64,000 nt of DNA from Symbiodinium natans. Taxonomy: Eukaryota > Sar > Dinophyceae > Suessiales > Symbiodiniaceae. The stretch is taken from contig CAJNDS010000694.1 in assembly GCA_905221605.1 (NCBI GenBank), positions 1-64,000 on the forward strand. The letters run 5' to 3'. The position numbers were made by a program, and so were the translations under genes. Positions 39,724-48,800 of the stretch are shown piece by piece (positions within the stretch are counted from its first letter, which is position 1; each line of letters opens with the position of its first letter). The notes under the pieces are model-generated. The model was not told the DNA's origin and did no database searches. It saw only the letters and a list, made by a program, of their open reading frames with translations.

Positions 39724-41157
39724 ATGGAAACTTTCTCGCCCGAAGATATCCTCATTGACAACCTGTCATTTAAATTAAACAAAGGTTCAAGTTATATTAC
39801 TGATAGACGAAGCGTTACATTTTGGCCTTCTGGTTCAAATATCTATAAACCTACAAGTGGTAATCGTGTATTGAAATTTTCATTAAATGCAGAAGATAAT
39901 GCTTGGTTAGACCCTCAAAGTGTAAGAATATTTTTTACATTACAAAATCTTGACCCTGGAGCATATAATAACAAACTCCGTCCATTATCTCCTCCTTATA
40001 GTTTCTTCAGACGAATGAGAATTATTGCTGGTAATCAGGTTGTTGAAGACTTTGATAATTACAACCGAGTTCATCATATGTTCTCTAAAATGATGTCTCA
40101 AGGAGCACGAAAAGATGAAGCAAATGAAGGTTTTGGTTATAGATATGATGATGAAATTAAAACTCTAGTTAATGATAATGACACAAGACTAAAATATGAA
40201 GTGAATGGTTTAACTTGTCAAGGCTTTAAGGATAAAATGATTGTTGGGTTTAAGCCTTTATGTGGTTTATTCAGTCAATTTAAGTATTTGCCCTTTAAGT
40301 ATATGGGAAATTTAACAATTGAATTAGAATTGGTTACTAATGCTACTGATTGTGTAATTGACCCTGAAGATGTTACAACGGCCGATGCTGTTGGGAATAG
40401 GTTTGTAACTGATGTTAATCCTGCCACGGAAGCAGACGCTGAATTTAGAAATACAAGCACTGATTGGGAAATTAATAATGCTCGTGTTGTTTGTGATGTT
40501 TGCACTTTAGATAATAATTTAAATAATGAATATGTCAAACATCTTTTAGAAGGAAAAGGATTACCCATTACATATACAACTTATATTACTCAATCTCAAT
40601 CAGTAAAAGGCACAACCGATATTAACGTCCAAGTCATCCGTTCAGTATCAAAATTAGTCGCATCATTCATTACATTTTACAAAGAAGGAGACCCAAGCAC
40701 TGGTTACGAATACTGTGACAAGGAATTTTGTCGTTTTTATCATCCACAACAACAATCAGACGAACAAACTGAAGGAATTTATGACAATAATTTTGATTTA
40801 CAAATGCAAATACAACTAGGTTCTAAACTATATGCAGAGTATCCGATTACATCACTTCAAGAATGCTATTATCACTTAAGAAAGGCATTAAATCTTCCAA
40901 TGTTTCATCAACATTCAATGTCAATTGATTTTAGACAATATCGCGACCGTCAATTTGTATTTGGGTTTTCATTTGAACGCGTGCCAGACTCATCATATAC
41001 TGGAATAAATACAAGAGCAGGACAGCAAATGTTAGTAAAAGTTAAACCTGCAAATGCTTCAATAACAACTACTGCTATGCCTGATAATATTTATATAACC
41101 CTGTTGAGCGAGCAAATTTTAGAAATAAAGGATTTAGGTTTGAAAGTATATGATTAA
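39724..41157 (+). CDS. Major capsid protein, double jelly-roll type
   Basis: 477 residues. The N-terminal part contains SSYITDRRSVTFWPSGSNIY, then NRVLKFSLNAEDNAWLDPQS and a following VRIFFTLQN, then SFFRRMRIIAGNQVVEDFDN. This order of strands and the WLDP and FRRM signatures are those of PLV-group major capsid proteins with two vertical jelly rolls. The second half (GTTDINVQVIRSVSKLVASF and onward) supplies the second barrel. It would form hexameric capsomers of an icosahedral shell. The gene is intact. It begins at ATG 39724, preceded by a TATAAATG...ATATATAATT stretch, with no CTTAAAGA element. Confidence 0.9.
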   Translation: METFSPEDILIDNLSFKLNKGSSYITDRRSVTFWPSGSNIYKPTSGNRVLKFSLNAEDNAWLDPQSVRIFFTLQNLDPGAYNNKLRPLSPPYSFFRRMRIIAGNQVVEDFDNYNRVHHMFSKMMSQGARKDEANEGFGYRYDDEIKTLVNDNDTRLKYEVNGLTCQGFKDKMIVGFKPLCGLFSQFKYLPFKYMGNLTIELELVTNATDCVIDPEDVTTADAVGNRFVTDVNPATEADAEFRNTSTDWEINNARVVCDVCTLDNNLNNEYVKHLLEGKGLPITYTTYITQSQSVKGTTDINVQVIRSVSKLVASFITFYKEGDPSTGYEYCDKEFCRFYHPQQQSDEQTEGIYDNNFDLQMQIQLGSKLYAEYPITSLQECYYHLRKALNLPMFHQHSMSIDFRQYRDRQFVFGFSFERVPDSSYTGINTRAGQQMLVKVKPANASITTTAMPDNIYITLLSEQILEIKDLGLKVYD

Positions 41158-41172
41158 ATTTGAGTAAAAAGG

Positions 41173-41180
41173 CTTAAAGA
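41173..41180 (+). promoter_or_regulatory. Shared upstream motif CTTAAAGA
   Basis: CTTAAAGA ends 26 bases before ATG 41207 of the GIY-YIG gene, with AATAGT close to the start, as in the four minus-strand genes that have it. This is the only plus-strand gene with the element. Confidence 0.65.
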
Positions 41181-41206
41181 TAAGTTGTTTATAATAAATA
41201 GTGATA

Positions 41207-41818
41207 ATGAGCCGAGATTATAAAGACGGTAAAATTTACTGCATAAGGAATTATAAAACTGATGATATTTATATAGGAAGCACCTGTGAAAAATATTTAT
41301 CCAAAAGAATGGTTAAGCATAGGTCAAGTATGAATAATGACAGAGATAGAAACTTCCCCCTGTATCAAAAAATGAATGAAGTGGGTGTAGAAAACTTTTA
41401 TATAGAGTTGATTGAAAACTACCCGTGTGAAAACCGTGACCAATTAAGAGCAAGAGAACAACATTACATAAGAGAAATGGCAACATTAAACAAACGAGTA
41501 GAAGGGAGAACTATTAAAGAATGGAAAGAAGATAATAAGGAATATATGAAAGAGTGGAAGAAAAAGTATTATCAGGAACATAAAGAAGAAACCAAAGCAA
41601 GAGTGAAGAAATACAGAGAAGACAACCCAGAATTGATTAAACAACAGAAAAATGATTATTACATAAAGCATCGGGAAGAATTGATACAGAAAAATCAAGA
41701 AAGAGGACAAGTCAAATTTATATGTGAATGTTGTGGAAAATATACCAAGCAACATCAACAAGAACATAACAGGTCAAAAAAGCATCAAGCATATCTAAAT
41801 CAACAACAAGAAAATTAA
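41207..41818 (+). CDS. GIY-YIG endonuclease with C-terminal zinc knuckle
   Basis: 203 residues from ATG 41207 (a GTG six bases earlier is also in frame). The nuclease core has the paired motif KIYCIRN and DIYIGST near residues 9-30, a conserved Arg in KRMVKHR, and a likely metal-binding Glu in the ENRDQLRAREQHYI helix. A lysine-rich repeat region (EWKEDNKEYMKEWKKKYYQE and similar units) leads to a C-terminal knuckle, CECCGKYTKQHQQEHNRSKK. Such nucleases cut DNA and act in homing, repair or replication of many large DNA viruses. The upstream motif groups it with the non-structural genes although it sits among structural ones. Confidence 0.88.
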   Translation: MSRDYKDGKIYCIRNYKTDDIYIGSTCEKYLSKRMVKHRSSMNNDRDRNFPLYQKMNEVGVENFYIELIENYPCENRDQLRAREQHYIREMATLNKRVEGRTIKEWKEDNKEYMKEWKKKYYQEHKEETKARVKKYREDNPELIKQQKNDYYIKHREELIQKNQERGQVKFICECCGKYTKQHQQEHNRSKKHQAYLNQQQEN

Positions 41819-41857
41819 TATTAATAAAATAAATAATAATCTATTTTATTAATATTA
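41816..41857 (+). terminator. Gene-end hairpin between nuclease and fibre genes
   Basis: Perfect 16-bp stem TAATATTAATAAAATA / TATTTTATTAATATTA with a 10-base loop, beginning at the stop codon of the nuclease gene and ending 5 bases before the fibre ATG. Confidence 0.7.
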
Positions 41858-41861
41858 TACA

Positions 41862-44163
41862 ATGACACTCACACTAAATAATACAAACACATTAACAGCA
41901 GATAATATTATTGTCGGCGGAACTGATTTATCGCTAATATACGCTACTAAAGATGAAGTAGGAAACAACGCCCAAATAAGTACCAACACAGATGACATAG
42001 CAATATTGAACACGAAACAATTACAAAATTTTAATAGTATTAATGCCATTAATGATGACTTAACAAATAATTATCAAACTAACACAATGTTAAGTAGCAA
42101 TTTTTACAATAAAACAGAAATAGACGCTACATTTACTAATTATTATACATCAACACAAATAGACACAAATTTATCTACCAATTATCAAAACAACACATTA
42201 TTAGCTACCAATTTTTATAACAAAGGAGAGGTGGATACATTAATAGCAGGTGCAGGAGGTGGTGGTGGATACACTGATACAGAAATTGATAATTTCCTCG
42301 CATTGAAGGCGGATTTATCATTATTTACTGACAATGTTTCATTTTTTCCAGTTATTGATTTATCAAGACCTACTATTTTACATCAAGGACTAACATTAAA
42401 AAATTCAACATTTAATATTGAACCATTATCAGGGTTGATTTTCAGTAATCAGTTTGGAGCAGAAGCAGACAGAGATGTAGCGATTTTTAGAAATCAAACT
42501 AGCTATATAACTTTAAAAGGCGATAAAATATTATGTAATAATACATCAGATAATGCAATAAAACAATTAGATTTAACAAATAATAACGCAGGGTATAAAA
42601 TGTCAGGTAAAATAGAAACACCAACAGGTGGTTTAATAGTAGAAAATACAGCAGATGCTAATTTATCATTTACAGTTAGAAATACAGATAATTATATTAC
42701 TTTTAATAATGATAGTATTGATTGTAGGTGATACAGGTAGGATATTAAATTTAAACGCTAATGCTAATCAATATGTTAAATCACATTCCTTATTAGTAGA
42801 CACAGCATCAAATACATTAACAGGAGGATATACATTAGATGTTGTTGATAGTGCTATTGTTAGACAAAATTTAAGAGTTGATGGTAATTTAGACTTATCA
42901 AATGATTTAAACTTTTATGGTGAAAATTTTAATATTTCTAATAATTCAGGGCTTACATTTTATAAAGATACAACGGATGCCTCTAATGTTATGACTGTAA
43001 AAAACGCACAAGGATATCTAAAATTTAATTCATTCAATATTAATGCTTATAATACAAGCAATGACAGTTCTTCATTACTTCTATTAAATACAGCAAACGG
43101 TAATGGCGTTTATTGTTTAAGTTTAGGTATTGGTGTTATTCAAGGTTCAAATAAATTAAATGTTTCGGGTGGCAATAGTAATTTTGGTGGGACAGCATCG
43201 TTTCAAAATATATCAACATTTAATAGTGATATTTATGTTAATAATTCAGGTAGAATATTTCAACGAGCAGACGCCAATAATTCATTAAATGTAATATCAA
43301 CAAATGAAATTAATTTTTCATTACAATCAAACAGAACAACCGACCCTACAACAGGAACAATAGCACTACAATTAAACGACACTAACGGAATTACTATTAA
43401 TAGAGCAGTAACAAATAATCAAACATTTAATAGTATTGGTAATATCGTTGGTGAGGCAGATGTTATTAGTTGGGGTCGCTTTATGTTTCAGAATAGTAGT
43501 GAGTTTAAAGAAGTATTGGATACTCAATATAAATTATATATTAGAAATGGTGACGCTTTAGGAGATATTAATTTAACAGTTGGATTAGAATCATCAACAC
43601 CAGAAATTAAAATAACAGATGGAAAAGTAAAAATAAATAACAATTTAGAAATAACACAAGAGACAATAAGCACCGTAGACCAGATACAGTTTTTAAATAC
43701 TGACGCGGGAGGAGAATATGCATTTTATTTTGGTAGTGTTTCAGTATCGAATGATGTATTTTCAATTTCACCAGGTGGCATTCTCGTTAATGGAGATATT
43801 GAATATACAGGCTCTCTAATTCCAAGTTCTGATAAAAGGTTGAAGAAAGACATTAAGGAACTTAACCAGAAAAAAGCAGTTGAGTTAGTTAAATACATTG
43901 TTCCAAAAACATATCATTTTATTGATGACAGACAACAAGGTAAATCTTGTTGTGGTTTTATTGCTAATGACTTTATAAGTAAGAAAGTTCCCGATGAATG
44001 GCAAAATATGGTTAAAGAAGGAAAAGACGGATATTTGAAATTTGATTATACAATGACAACACCCATTTTATGGAGCGCTTTACAAAATGCATTAAATCGC
44101 ATTGATAAATTAGAAAAAGAGATAAAAACATTAAAAGGCAAAGGAAAAGGGGAAGGAAAATAG
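41862..44163 (+). CDS. Fibre protein with S74 intramolecular chaperone, +1 frame change
   Basis: The first frame (41862-42731) gives 289 residues of Asn/Thr-rich repeats (LSSNFYNKTEIDATFTNYYT and like) typical of a fibrous stalk. It stops at TGA in AGG-TGA-TACAGG. The +1 frame continues at once with DTGRILNLNANANQ and runs to 44163. The C-terminal 110 residues form a peptidase S74 / intramolecular chaperone domain: SSDKRLKKDI with the Ser and Lys needed for self-cleavage, then CCGFIANDF and a trailing coiled coil. In phage tailspikes and the eukaryotic MYRF factors this domain trimerises the fibre and then cuts itself off. Here it would build a trimeric receptor-binding fibre. The frame change may be programmed, since the hydrolase gene has the same kind of site. 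Confidence 0.8.
42726..42737 (+). promoter_or_regulatory. Candidate +1 frameshift site AGGTGATACAGG
   Basis: AGG, then TGA, then TACAGG. Skipping the T of TGA joins the two fibre frames without loss. Matches 39255-39266 at ten of twelve bases. Confidence 0.5.
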
Positions 44164-44182
44164 AAAATCTAAATCATAATAT

Positions 44183-44392
44183 ATGGGTTCTAAAACATCT
44201 AAAACTACAGCTACTGAAAATATGAAACAAATAAAAGAACTTGATATAGATGAAAAAACAAAAACAGATATATTATTTTTTAACACTTTAAAAGATGTAA
44301 TTGAAAGAGTTGAAAAACTAGAGGAAACAAAAAGCGATAAAATATATTACAAACTTCCCCCAATGACATTATGCAATTATTCACTAATATAA
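44183..44392 (+). CDS. Small viral protein
   Basis: 69 residues starting MGSKTSKTTATENMKQIKEL; the N-terminal MGSKxSK would fit a myristoylation signal (Gly2, Ser6 missing the classic pattern only slightly), followed by a helix with heptad-like spacing. Function unknown. Ends at the shared hairpin facing the ATPase gene. Confidence 0.55.
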   Translation: MGSKTSKTTATENMKQIKELDIDEKTKTDILFFNTLKDVIERVEKLEETKSDKIYYKLPPMTLCNYSLI

Positions 44393-44422
44393 TTAATAAT
44401 ATTATCAAATAATATTATTAAT
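44392..44422. terminator. Bidirectional hairpin between convergent genes
   Basis: Perfect 14-bp ATTAATAATATTAT / ATAATATTATTAAT with loop CAA. It overlaps the stop region of both convergent genes, so one structure could end both transcripts. Confidence 0.75.
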
Positions 44423-45209
44423 CAATAACTAATTTAGCATCAAATCGTTTATAAAACATATCATTAACATCCCCTTTCATTAAGTTAATAAATAAAAAAC
44501 TGTATGGTTCTTCTGTTGCTATGTTATACACTTCTAACAATAGTTTTTTTGCTTCTGACAGATTTTTAGCATCAGCCACGGTAGATTTTTTAATTAATAC
44601 CGCGCTTAATTCTTCAACCATTGTTTCTATTTCTTTGTAGTTTCTTAACCTGAAGAAAAATAACTGACGACTGTTGACGCGAATAATGGGACTTAATGAA
44701 TTGAACTTTTGCGTTGAAGTTATTATGCAAATACTATTATGTCTACCTCTCACATACAATTGATTTAGTAGCGGTGAGTTTCTTGAAAATGCTTTACTGT
44801 CTGCGAAGTCGTCCACAATAATAAGTATTGAGTGTAATTTATTATGGTCATTCTTTTTCTGATATTCTATTACTTTATGTTGTCTTTTTATCACTGCTTC
44901 CAATTCTGAAGGAACATATTCATCAAACATACATTTCTCCTTTTCCAAATCAACCTTTAAATTGTCTTGAATGTATTTTTTAACTGGTAACCAATTGCTA
45001 TCAACAGAAATTGAAGGTGACCAAATGTATATTCTAGCGAAGACATCACGATAAATATCTAATATCATTGATTGTAGTAAGATACCTTTTCCAGAACCAC
45101 TAGGACCAATAATTATTTGACTAAATGGTAGTCGTGGTGCTATTTCATATTTAGATTGTTTAAAATCATATTCTTTAACATTAACAGGTTTAACTATAGG
45201 AGTTATCAT
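44418..45209 (-). CDS. A32/FtsK-like genome-packaging ATPase
   Basis: 263 residues. Walker A GPSGSGKG (residues 35-42), Walker B ILIIVDDF (about 128-135) and a downstream ITSTQKFNSLSP segment with the sensor-like Thr/Gln, in the order found in A32-like packaging ATPases of Polintons, virophages and nucleocytoplasmic large DNA viruses. It would pump viral DNA into preformed capsids. Intact. It is the last viral gene and lies on the opposite strand to the neighbouring fibre cluster. Confidence 0.9.
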   Translation of the reverse strand: MITPIVKPVNVKEYDFKQSKYEIAPRLPFSQIIIGPSGSGKGILLQSMILDIYRDVFARIYIWSPSISVDSNWLPVKKYIQDNLKVDLEKEKCMFDEYVPSELEAVIKRQHKVIEYQKKNDHNKLHSILIIVDDFADSKAFSRNSPLLNQLYVRGRHNSICIITSTQKFNSLSPIIRVNSRQLFFFRLRNYKEIETMVEELSAVLIKKSTVADAKNLSEAKKLLLEVYNIATEEPYSFLFINLMKGDVNDMFYKRFDAKLVID

Positions 45210-45328
45210 TATTACTATTTAGAAATAAATTTCTATTATATAATGGTTAACAATAAACAGAACAGATTGTATAACCCACAGTTGCTTCCCCCATTGCCCG
45301 TGCTCGTCTTTTAATTCACATTTCATAA
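45210..45328. other. Right edge of viral element before the LTR
   Basis: AT-rich leader of the ATPase gene (to about 45265), then about 60 bases of mixed composition up to the first LTR base. No inverted copy of the left viral edge is present, so the viral terminus is missing, undetectable or was cut by the retroelement. Confidence 0.6.
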
Positions 45329-45622
45329 TGTGAGCAGGTCAAAGCATGCATGGTGTGCTTGCTTAGTGCTAGTGCAGCGTGTTGTTTTCCTTTGCATGTG
45401 TAGTTTTGCAATTCGTAACAATGCCAATATTTTGGCTCAAGTACCGAGCTTGTGCCTTTGAGCACGGTAGTTTCGTACAGTAGCTCTTAGGTTGCTGTGC
45501 GGTCCGACCGGACGCACTCAGGCGTAGCTGCACAAGTGCTTGAACTCGCGAAGTCGTAAAACAGCGTGACCGGGCTGTGATTGCATTGGTTTAGTGCAAG
45601 TCCAGTGCTGGTCGACTTCACA
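45329..45622 (+). repeat. 5' LTR
   Basis: 294 bp, TGTGA...TCACA. Contains ATTTTGGCTCAAG (45429-45441), identical to the last 13 bases of the dinoflagellate spliced leader, with CGTA and GCCA blocks of the leader just upstream in the right order. Also contains a bulged stem-loop GCGGTCC/GACC/GGACGC (45499-45515) of the family found all along the element. Confidence 0.97.
45429..45441 (+). other. Spliced-leader-like sequence in the LTR
   Basis: ATTTTGGCTCAAG matches the 3' end of the 22-base dinoflagellate spliced leader (known consensus ends CCATTTTGGCTCAAG). The 3' LTR copy reads GTTTTGGCTCAAG (62445-62457). Confidence 0.6.
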
Positions 45623-45624
45623 AT

Positions 45625-45642
45625 TGGGGGCTGTTCTGGGAA
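45625..45642 (+). other. Primer-binding site
   Basis: TGGGGGCTGTTCTGGG begins two bases after the LTR. It starts TGG, as expected for pairing with the CCA end of a tRNA primer. Which tRNA is not identifiable by eye. Confidence 0.6.
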
Positions 45643-45699
45643 ACGTACAGCTCTTGTGCCTACGGCCCGAGTGGGCAAGCATTGCTTTGCTTGTCTGTC

Positions 45700-45802
45700 G
45701 CGGTCCGTGACCTGGACGCGTGGACTGTGTGCCACGCTTGCGGCCTGTTAACCAAGGCGCGGCGCTTCGTGTGCCACGCCTGCGGCCTGCTAACCAAGGC
45801 GC
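45700..45802 (+). promoter_or_regulatory. Leader cluster of three bulged stem-loops, candidate packaging signal
   Basis: Three hairpins of one design: 45700-45719 GCGGTCC/GTGACCT/GGACGC, 45740-45760 GCGGCCT/GTTAACCA/AGGCGC and 45782-45802 GCGGCCT/GCTAACCA/AGGCGC. In each, GCG pairs with CGC, the fourth base G is bulged, and three variable bases pair. The last two lie in a 42-bp tandem duplication (45729-45770, 45771-45812). The cluster lies between the primer-binding site and the gag ATG, where retroelement packaging signals usually are. Confidence 0.65.
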
Positions 45803-45806
45803 GGCG

Positions 45807-48800
45807 ATGTCCGCAGAGGTTGCAGGTCAGGCCGAGGGCGTCACCCTCCTCGAAGCGATCGAGGGTGGCGACGTTCCCTATCCCGAGCGGATGAGCTACG
45901 TCGCTTGGCTTAAGTGGCGTAGGGAGACCGGCAGTCGTCCGTTGTCCAAGCGGGATGGGGTTAGCACAACGCCAGAGCAGGAGGCGGCTCTCTGGCGAAA
46001 GGTCATGAAGTTCCTCCACGACGCCGAAGGCGAGGACGAGGAGGAAGAGGAAGAAGAAGAGGACTCCGAGCTAGTCCCTGAGGCCTCGGGCGCTGGAGGC
46101 GACAGTCCGCCGCGGGTGGATGTCGGCGCCGCGGCAAGGGAGCTGGCCATGGTCCCTACCGGTGCTGCCTATGTCCCTGCTACGGCACCAGGGTCCCGCC
46201 CGGCGGGACCGTCCGGTCCGCCGTCGACAGCAGGTTCAGTGCCAGGCACCGCAGAGGGCTTACAGGCGGAGCTGCGCGCGATTTTCCGTCCAGACCAGGA
46301 ACCGGTCGCGGACTACTTGACGCGCGTTTCGCGGATTGTCCTCGCGCTCAAAGCGCATGGAGTCACGGTGAGCTCCCGTGACCTTGACGCCTTGAGCACC
46401 AAAGCCACCCTCCTTGCGGATGAGTTCTCGAAGATAGGCGGGGACTGGCATCCGACAAAGATGGTCCGTCGGCTGCGGACCAGGTTCTCGGTCGCGGCTT
46501 TGCGCGGTGGCGAGGACCCCGAAGACGCAGAGGAGATTCAGCGTGAAATCCAATGTGTCGGGGAACTTATCCTCGCGCTAGGGGGAAAAGAAAGCTCGAG
46601 CCAAGAGAAGGTTTGGAGCTCCCCGTCCGACGTGCCAGTTGAAGCCGTGGGGCCGCGTTCCCCAGGGCTACCACAGCCTGCGACTGCAAGTGGGTTGGGG
46701 TTAGGTTTGGACCGTGGAGGTTTGCACACTGCCGAGGTTGCAGGTGGTCCTTCCGCGGCCCGTGACCTGGGCGCGACGGACGGCGATTCCCCTTTGCGCG
46801 CAAAGCTCGCGGCGCTGGAGATGGAGATAGAAGCCCTGAAGCGAGGTTCAGACGGCGGAGGTTCGCAGACCGGGTCCCAAAACCCGGCGGGCGATTTCGC
46901 CGCCGCACTCGCCGCCCAAACTGAAGCGCTGAAAGAAGCGTTAGCGCAGAGGGGCGGGCAAAGCTCCATAACGACGGTCAAAACTGACCTCACGTGGCCG
47001 ACGCTGACCGACGACAAGTCGGACGCGCGAGACGTTGTCCTGTTCTACGAGGAGTTCGAGGACGTCTGCGCGCTCGCCAACAACTGTCGCGGTATGAGTG
47101 CGCGCGAGAAGCTGCTAGCGCTACGCGGGCGCTGCCGCGGCTCGCGCATGAAGACGTACACGAACGCCTACCGCGCAGCGTGGAAGTCGGGAGAGGTTCT
47201 CTCCGACCCACAGGCAGTGTACGACCGCATCAAGAACAAGCACTTGATGTTCGGGGAATCGCGGGAGGAAAGGGAAGTCCGCGTGGATGGTGAGCATGCC
47301 TCCCTCGCTAAGGGCAAGCTCACAGGCCACCAATTCGAGCCTTTGTTTGAGGCGTCGATCGCGGACCTTGAGGCGGTGGGTCTTGGGAAGACCCCACGAG
47401 AGTTGTATCTCTCGTACCTCCGCAAGATGCCCCCGTATCTCCAAAAGGAGATACGTAACGACAAGCGATTGTGGCCCGGCGACCCCAAGGACGGCGGGCT
47501 GAGAGGGCCGCAGACTTGGGAGGAGAGCCATAAGGTCGTCTTGGAGTACGAACAGAGGGAAGCAGCGCACCGAGCTGTTTCCCACTCTGTGTACTCCAGG
47601 ACCGGCTCTCCAAGCGCGGACCCGTCGGTCGCGCTAGCCGAGGCTCAGAAGGAGATTCGGAGCCTCAAGGCCGCCGCTAAGGCTGCTGCCAAGGGAGCAG
47701 CTGCCGCGGCCAAGGCTGGCGCGGATCAGACGTTTGCCGCTGCGTCAAAGGGAGCTGGCAAAGGGGCGGACAAGAAGATCTGCTTCCACTTTCGCGACCA
47801 CGGGAATTGCCCGAAAGGGGATGCCTGCCCGTTCAGCCACGACAAGGAGCTTCGCAGAAAAGCTCTCGCGGCTAAGAAGGGTGACCAAACCTTTGCCACG
47901 GCGAAAGGCAAGGGCAAAGGGAAGGGAGGTGGCAAGGCAAAGGCCAGCGCTAAGCCTAAGGCTGCGGCCAAAGGCGCGGCAAAGCCACCGGGCACTGTTT
48001 GCCCCTTTTTCTCCAAGAATGGGTCGTGCAAGAAAGGAGCCAGCTGCGACATGGTCCACAACCTGACGACCTCAGGAGGGACGCCGGCCTTGCCTGCCAA
48101 CTGGGCCGCGCCCTCCGGGGCTTCCATGTCCAACCCCTTCGCCGCGTTCAGCGTCCAGATAGGCAGCTCAGGCGTCCAGGCAGGCGTCTCAGGAGCCGCA
48201 GGACGCGCCGCGGTGCAGCAGCACGCGCTTCCGTTGAGCAAGGGCGGGCGGGACAAGTTCGCCACCCTGGACGATCTGCCGAAGGACTGGTGGAGCCTGG
48301 CAGACAACGAGCCAGGAGGCTACCAGTACAGAACGGTAGTCCAGGTGCTCGACCGTAAGGTCGAGTGCATGCTCGACGGATGCGCCGGCGCAAACCACGT
48401 AACCGAGGAACTTGTGGTGGGCATGATGAACCGGGCTGCAGAGCTGGGGATCGGTACCGAAGATCCCGGCTTCCCGGTCGTGAGACTCGAGAAGTGGGTC
48501 CACCCCGAATATGTGCATGGCATTGCTTCGGGAGCCCCCGTTCCTCTGAAGGGGGCAGCAGTCTTGCGCGTCACGCTGCTGGAAGGCAGGACGGCGGACG
48601 ACTGTCGCCCCAACACTGAAATTTTCGTGCGATGCAAAATCGCAGCCAGGGGGACGTCCGATTGGCACGGACTGATCCTCGGCGGCAGAGCGTTGGACTG
48701 CGCCGGAAGGATGGGCCTGGGCTTCAGGCCGGGTCCCGACTTTCACGTCCTCGACACGCTGGGAATCCGGATGCCCAGGTGCGAGGATCACAGCAAGACC

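Larger units (their letters stand above)
31340..45290. mobile_element. Polinton-like virus (PLV) type element
   Basis: A 14 kb block of markedly AT-rich, tightly packed, intron-free genes between GC-rich host DNA and a GC-rich retroelement. It has a minus-strand arm (31.7-38.8 kb), a plus-strand arm (38.8-44.4 kb) and one more minus-strand gene. Hallmarks seen are a double-jelly-roll type major capsid protein, a penton-like minor capsid protein, an A32-like packaging ATPase, an rve integrase, GIY-YIG endonuclease and S74 fibre. Borders are set by composition only: no terminal inverted repeat or target duplication could be found. No DNA polymerase, primase-helicase or adenain-type protease is visible. 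31.34-31.67 kb is AT-rich, without a gene, and holds an imperfect repeat of AGGTTTCTGGGGT (31436, 31534). Confidence 0.88.

Noticed and set aside
39255-42737. TGA reassigned as a sense codon in the viral genes
   Set aside because: Three other viral genes end naturally at TGA, and reading through TGA in the hydrolase or fibre frame does not give the continuing domain; the +1 frame does.
42726-42737. Tiny GT-AG intron in the fibre gene
   Set aside because: GTGATACAG would remove nine bases and leave the frame unchanged, so it cannot join the two frames; the hydrolase site has no GT.
31270-45328. Terminal inverted repeats of the viral element
   Set aside because: The complement of the right edge was compared with the left edge by eye; only short chance matches such as CAACT were seen.
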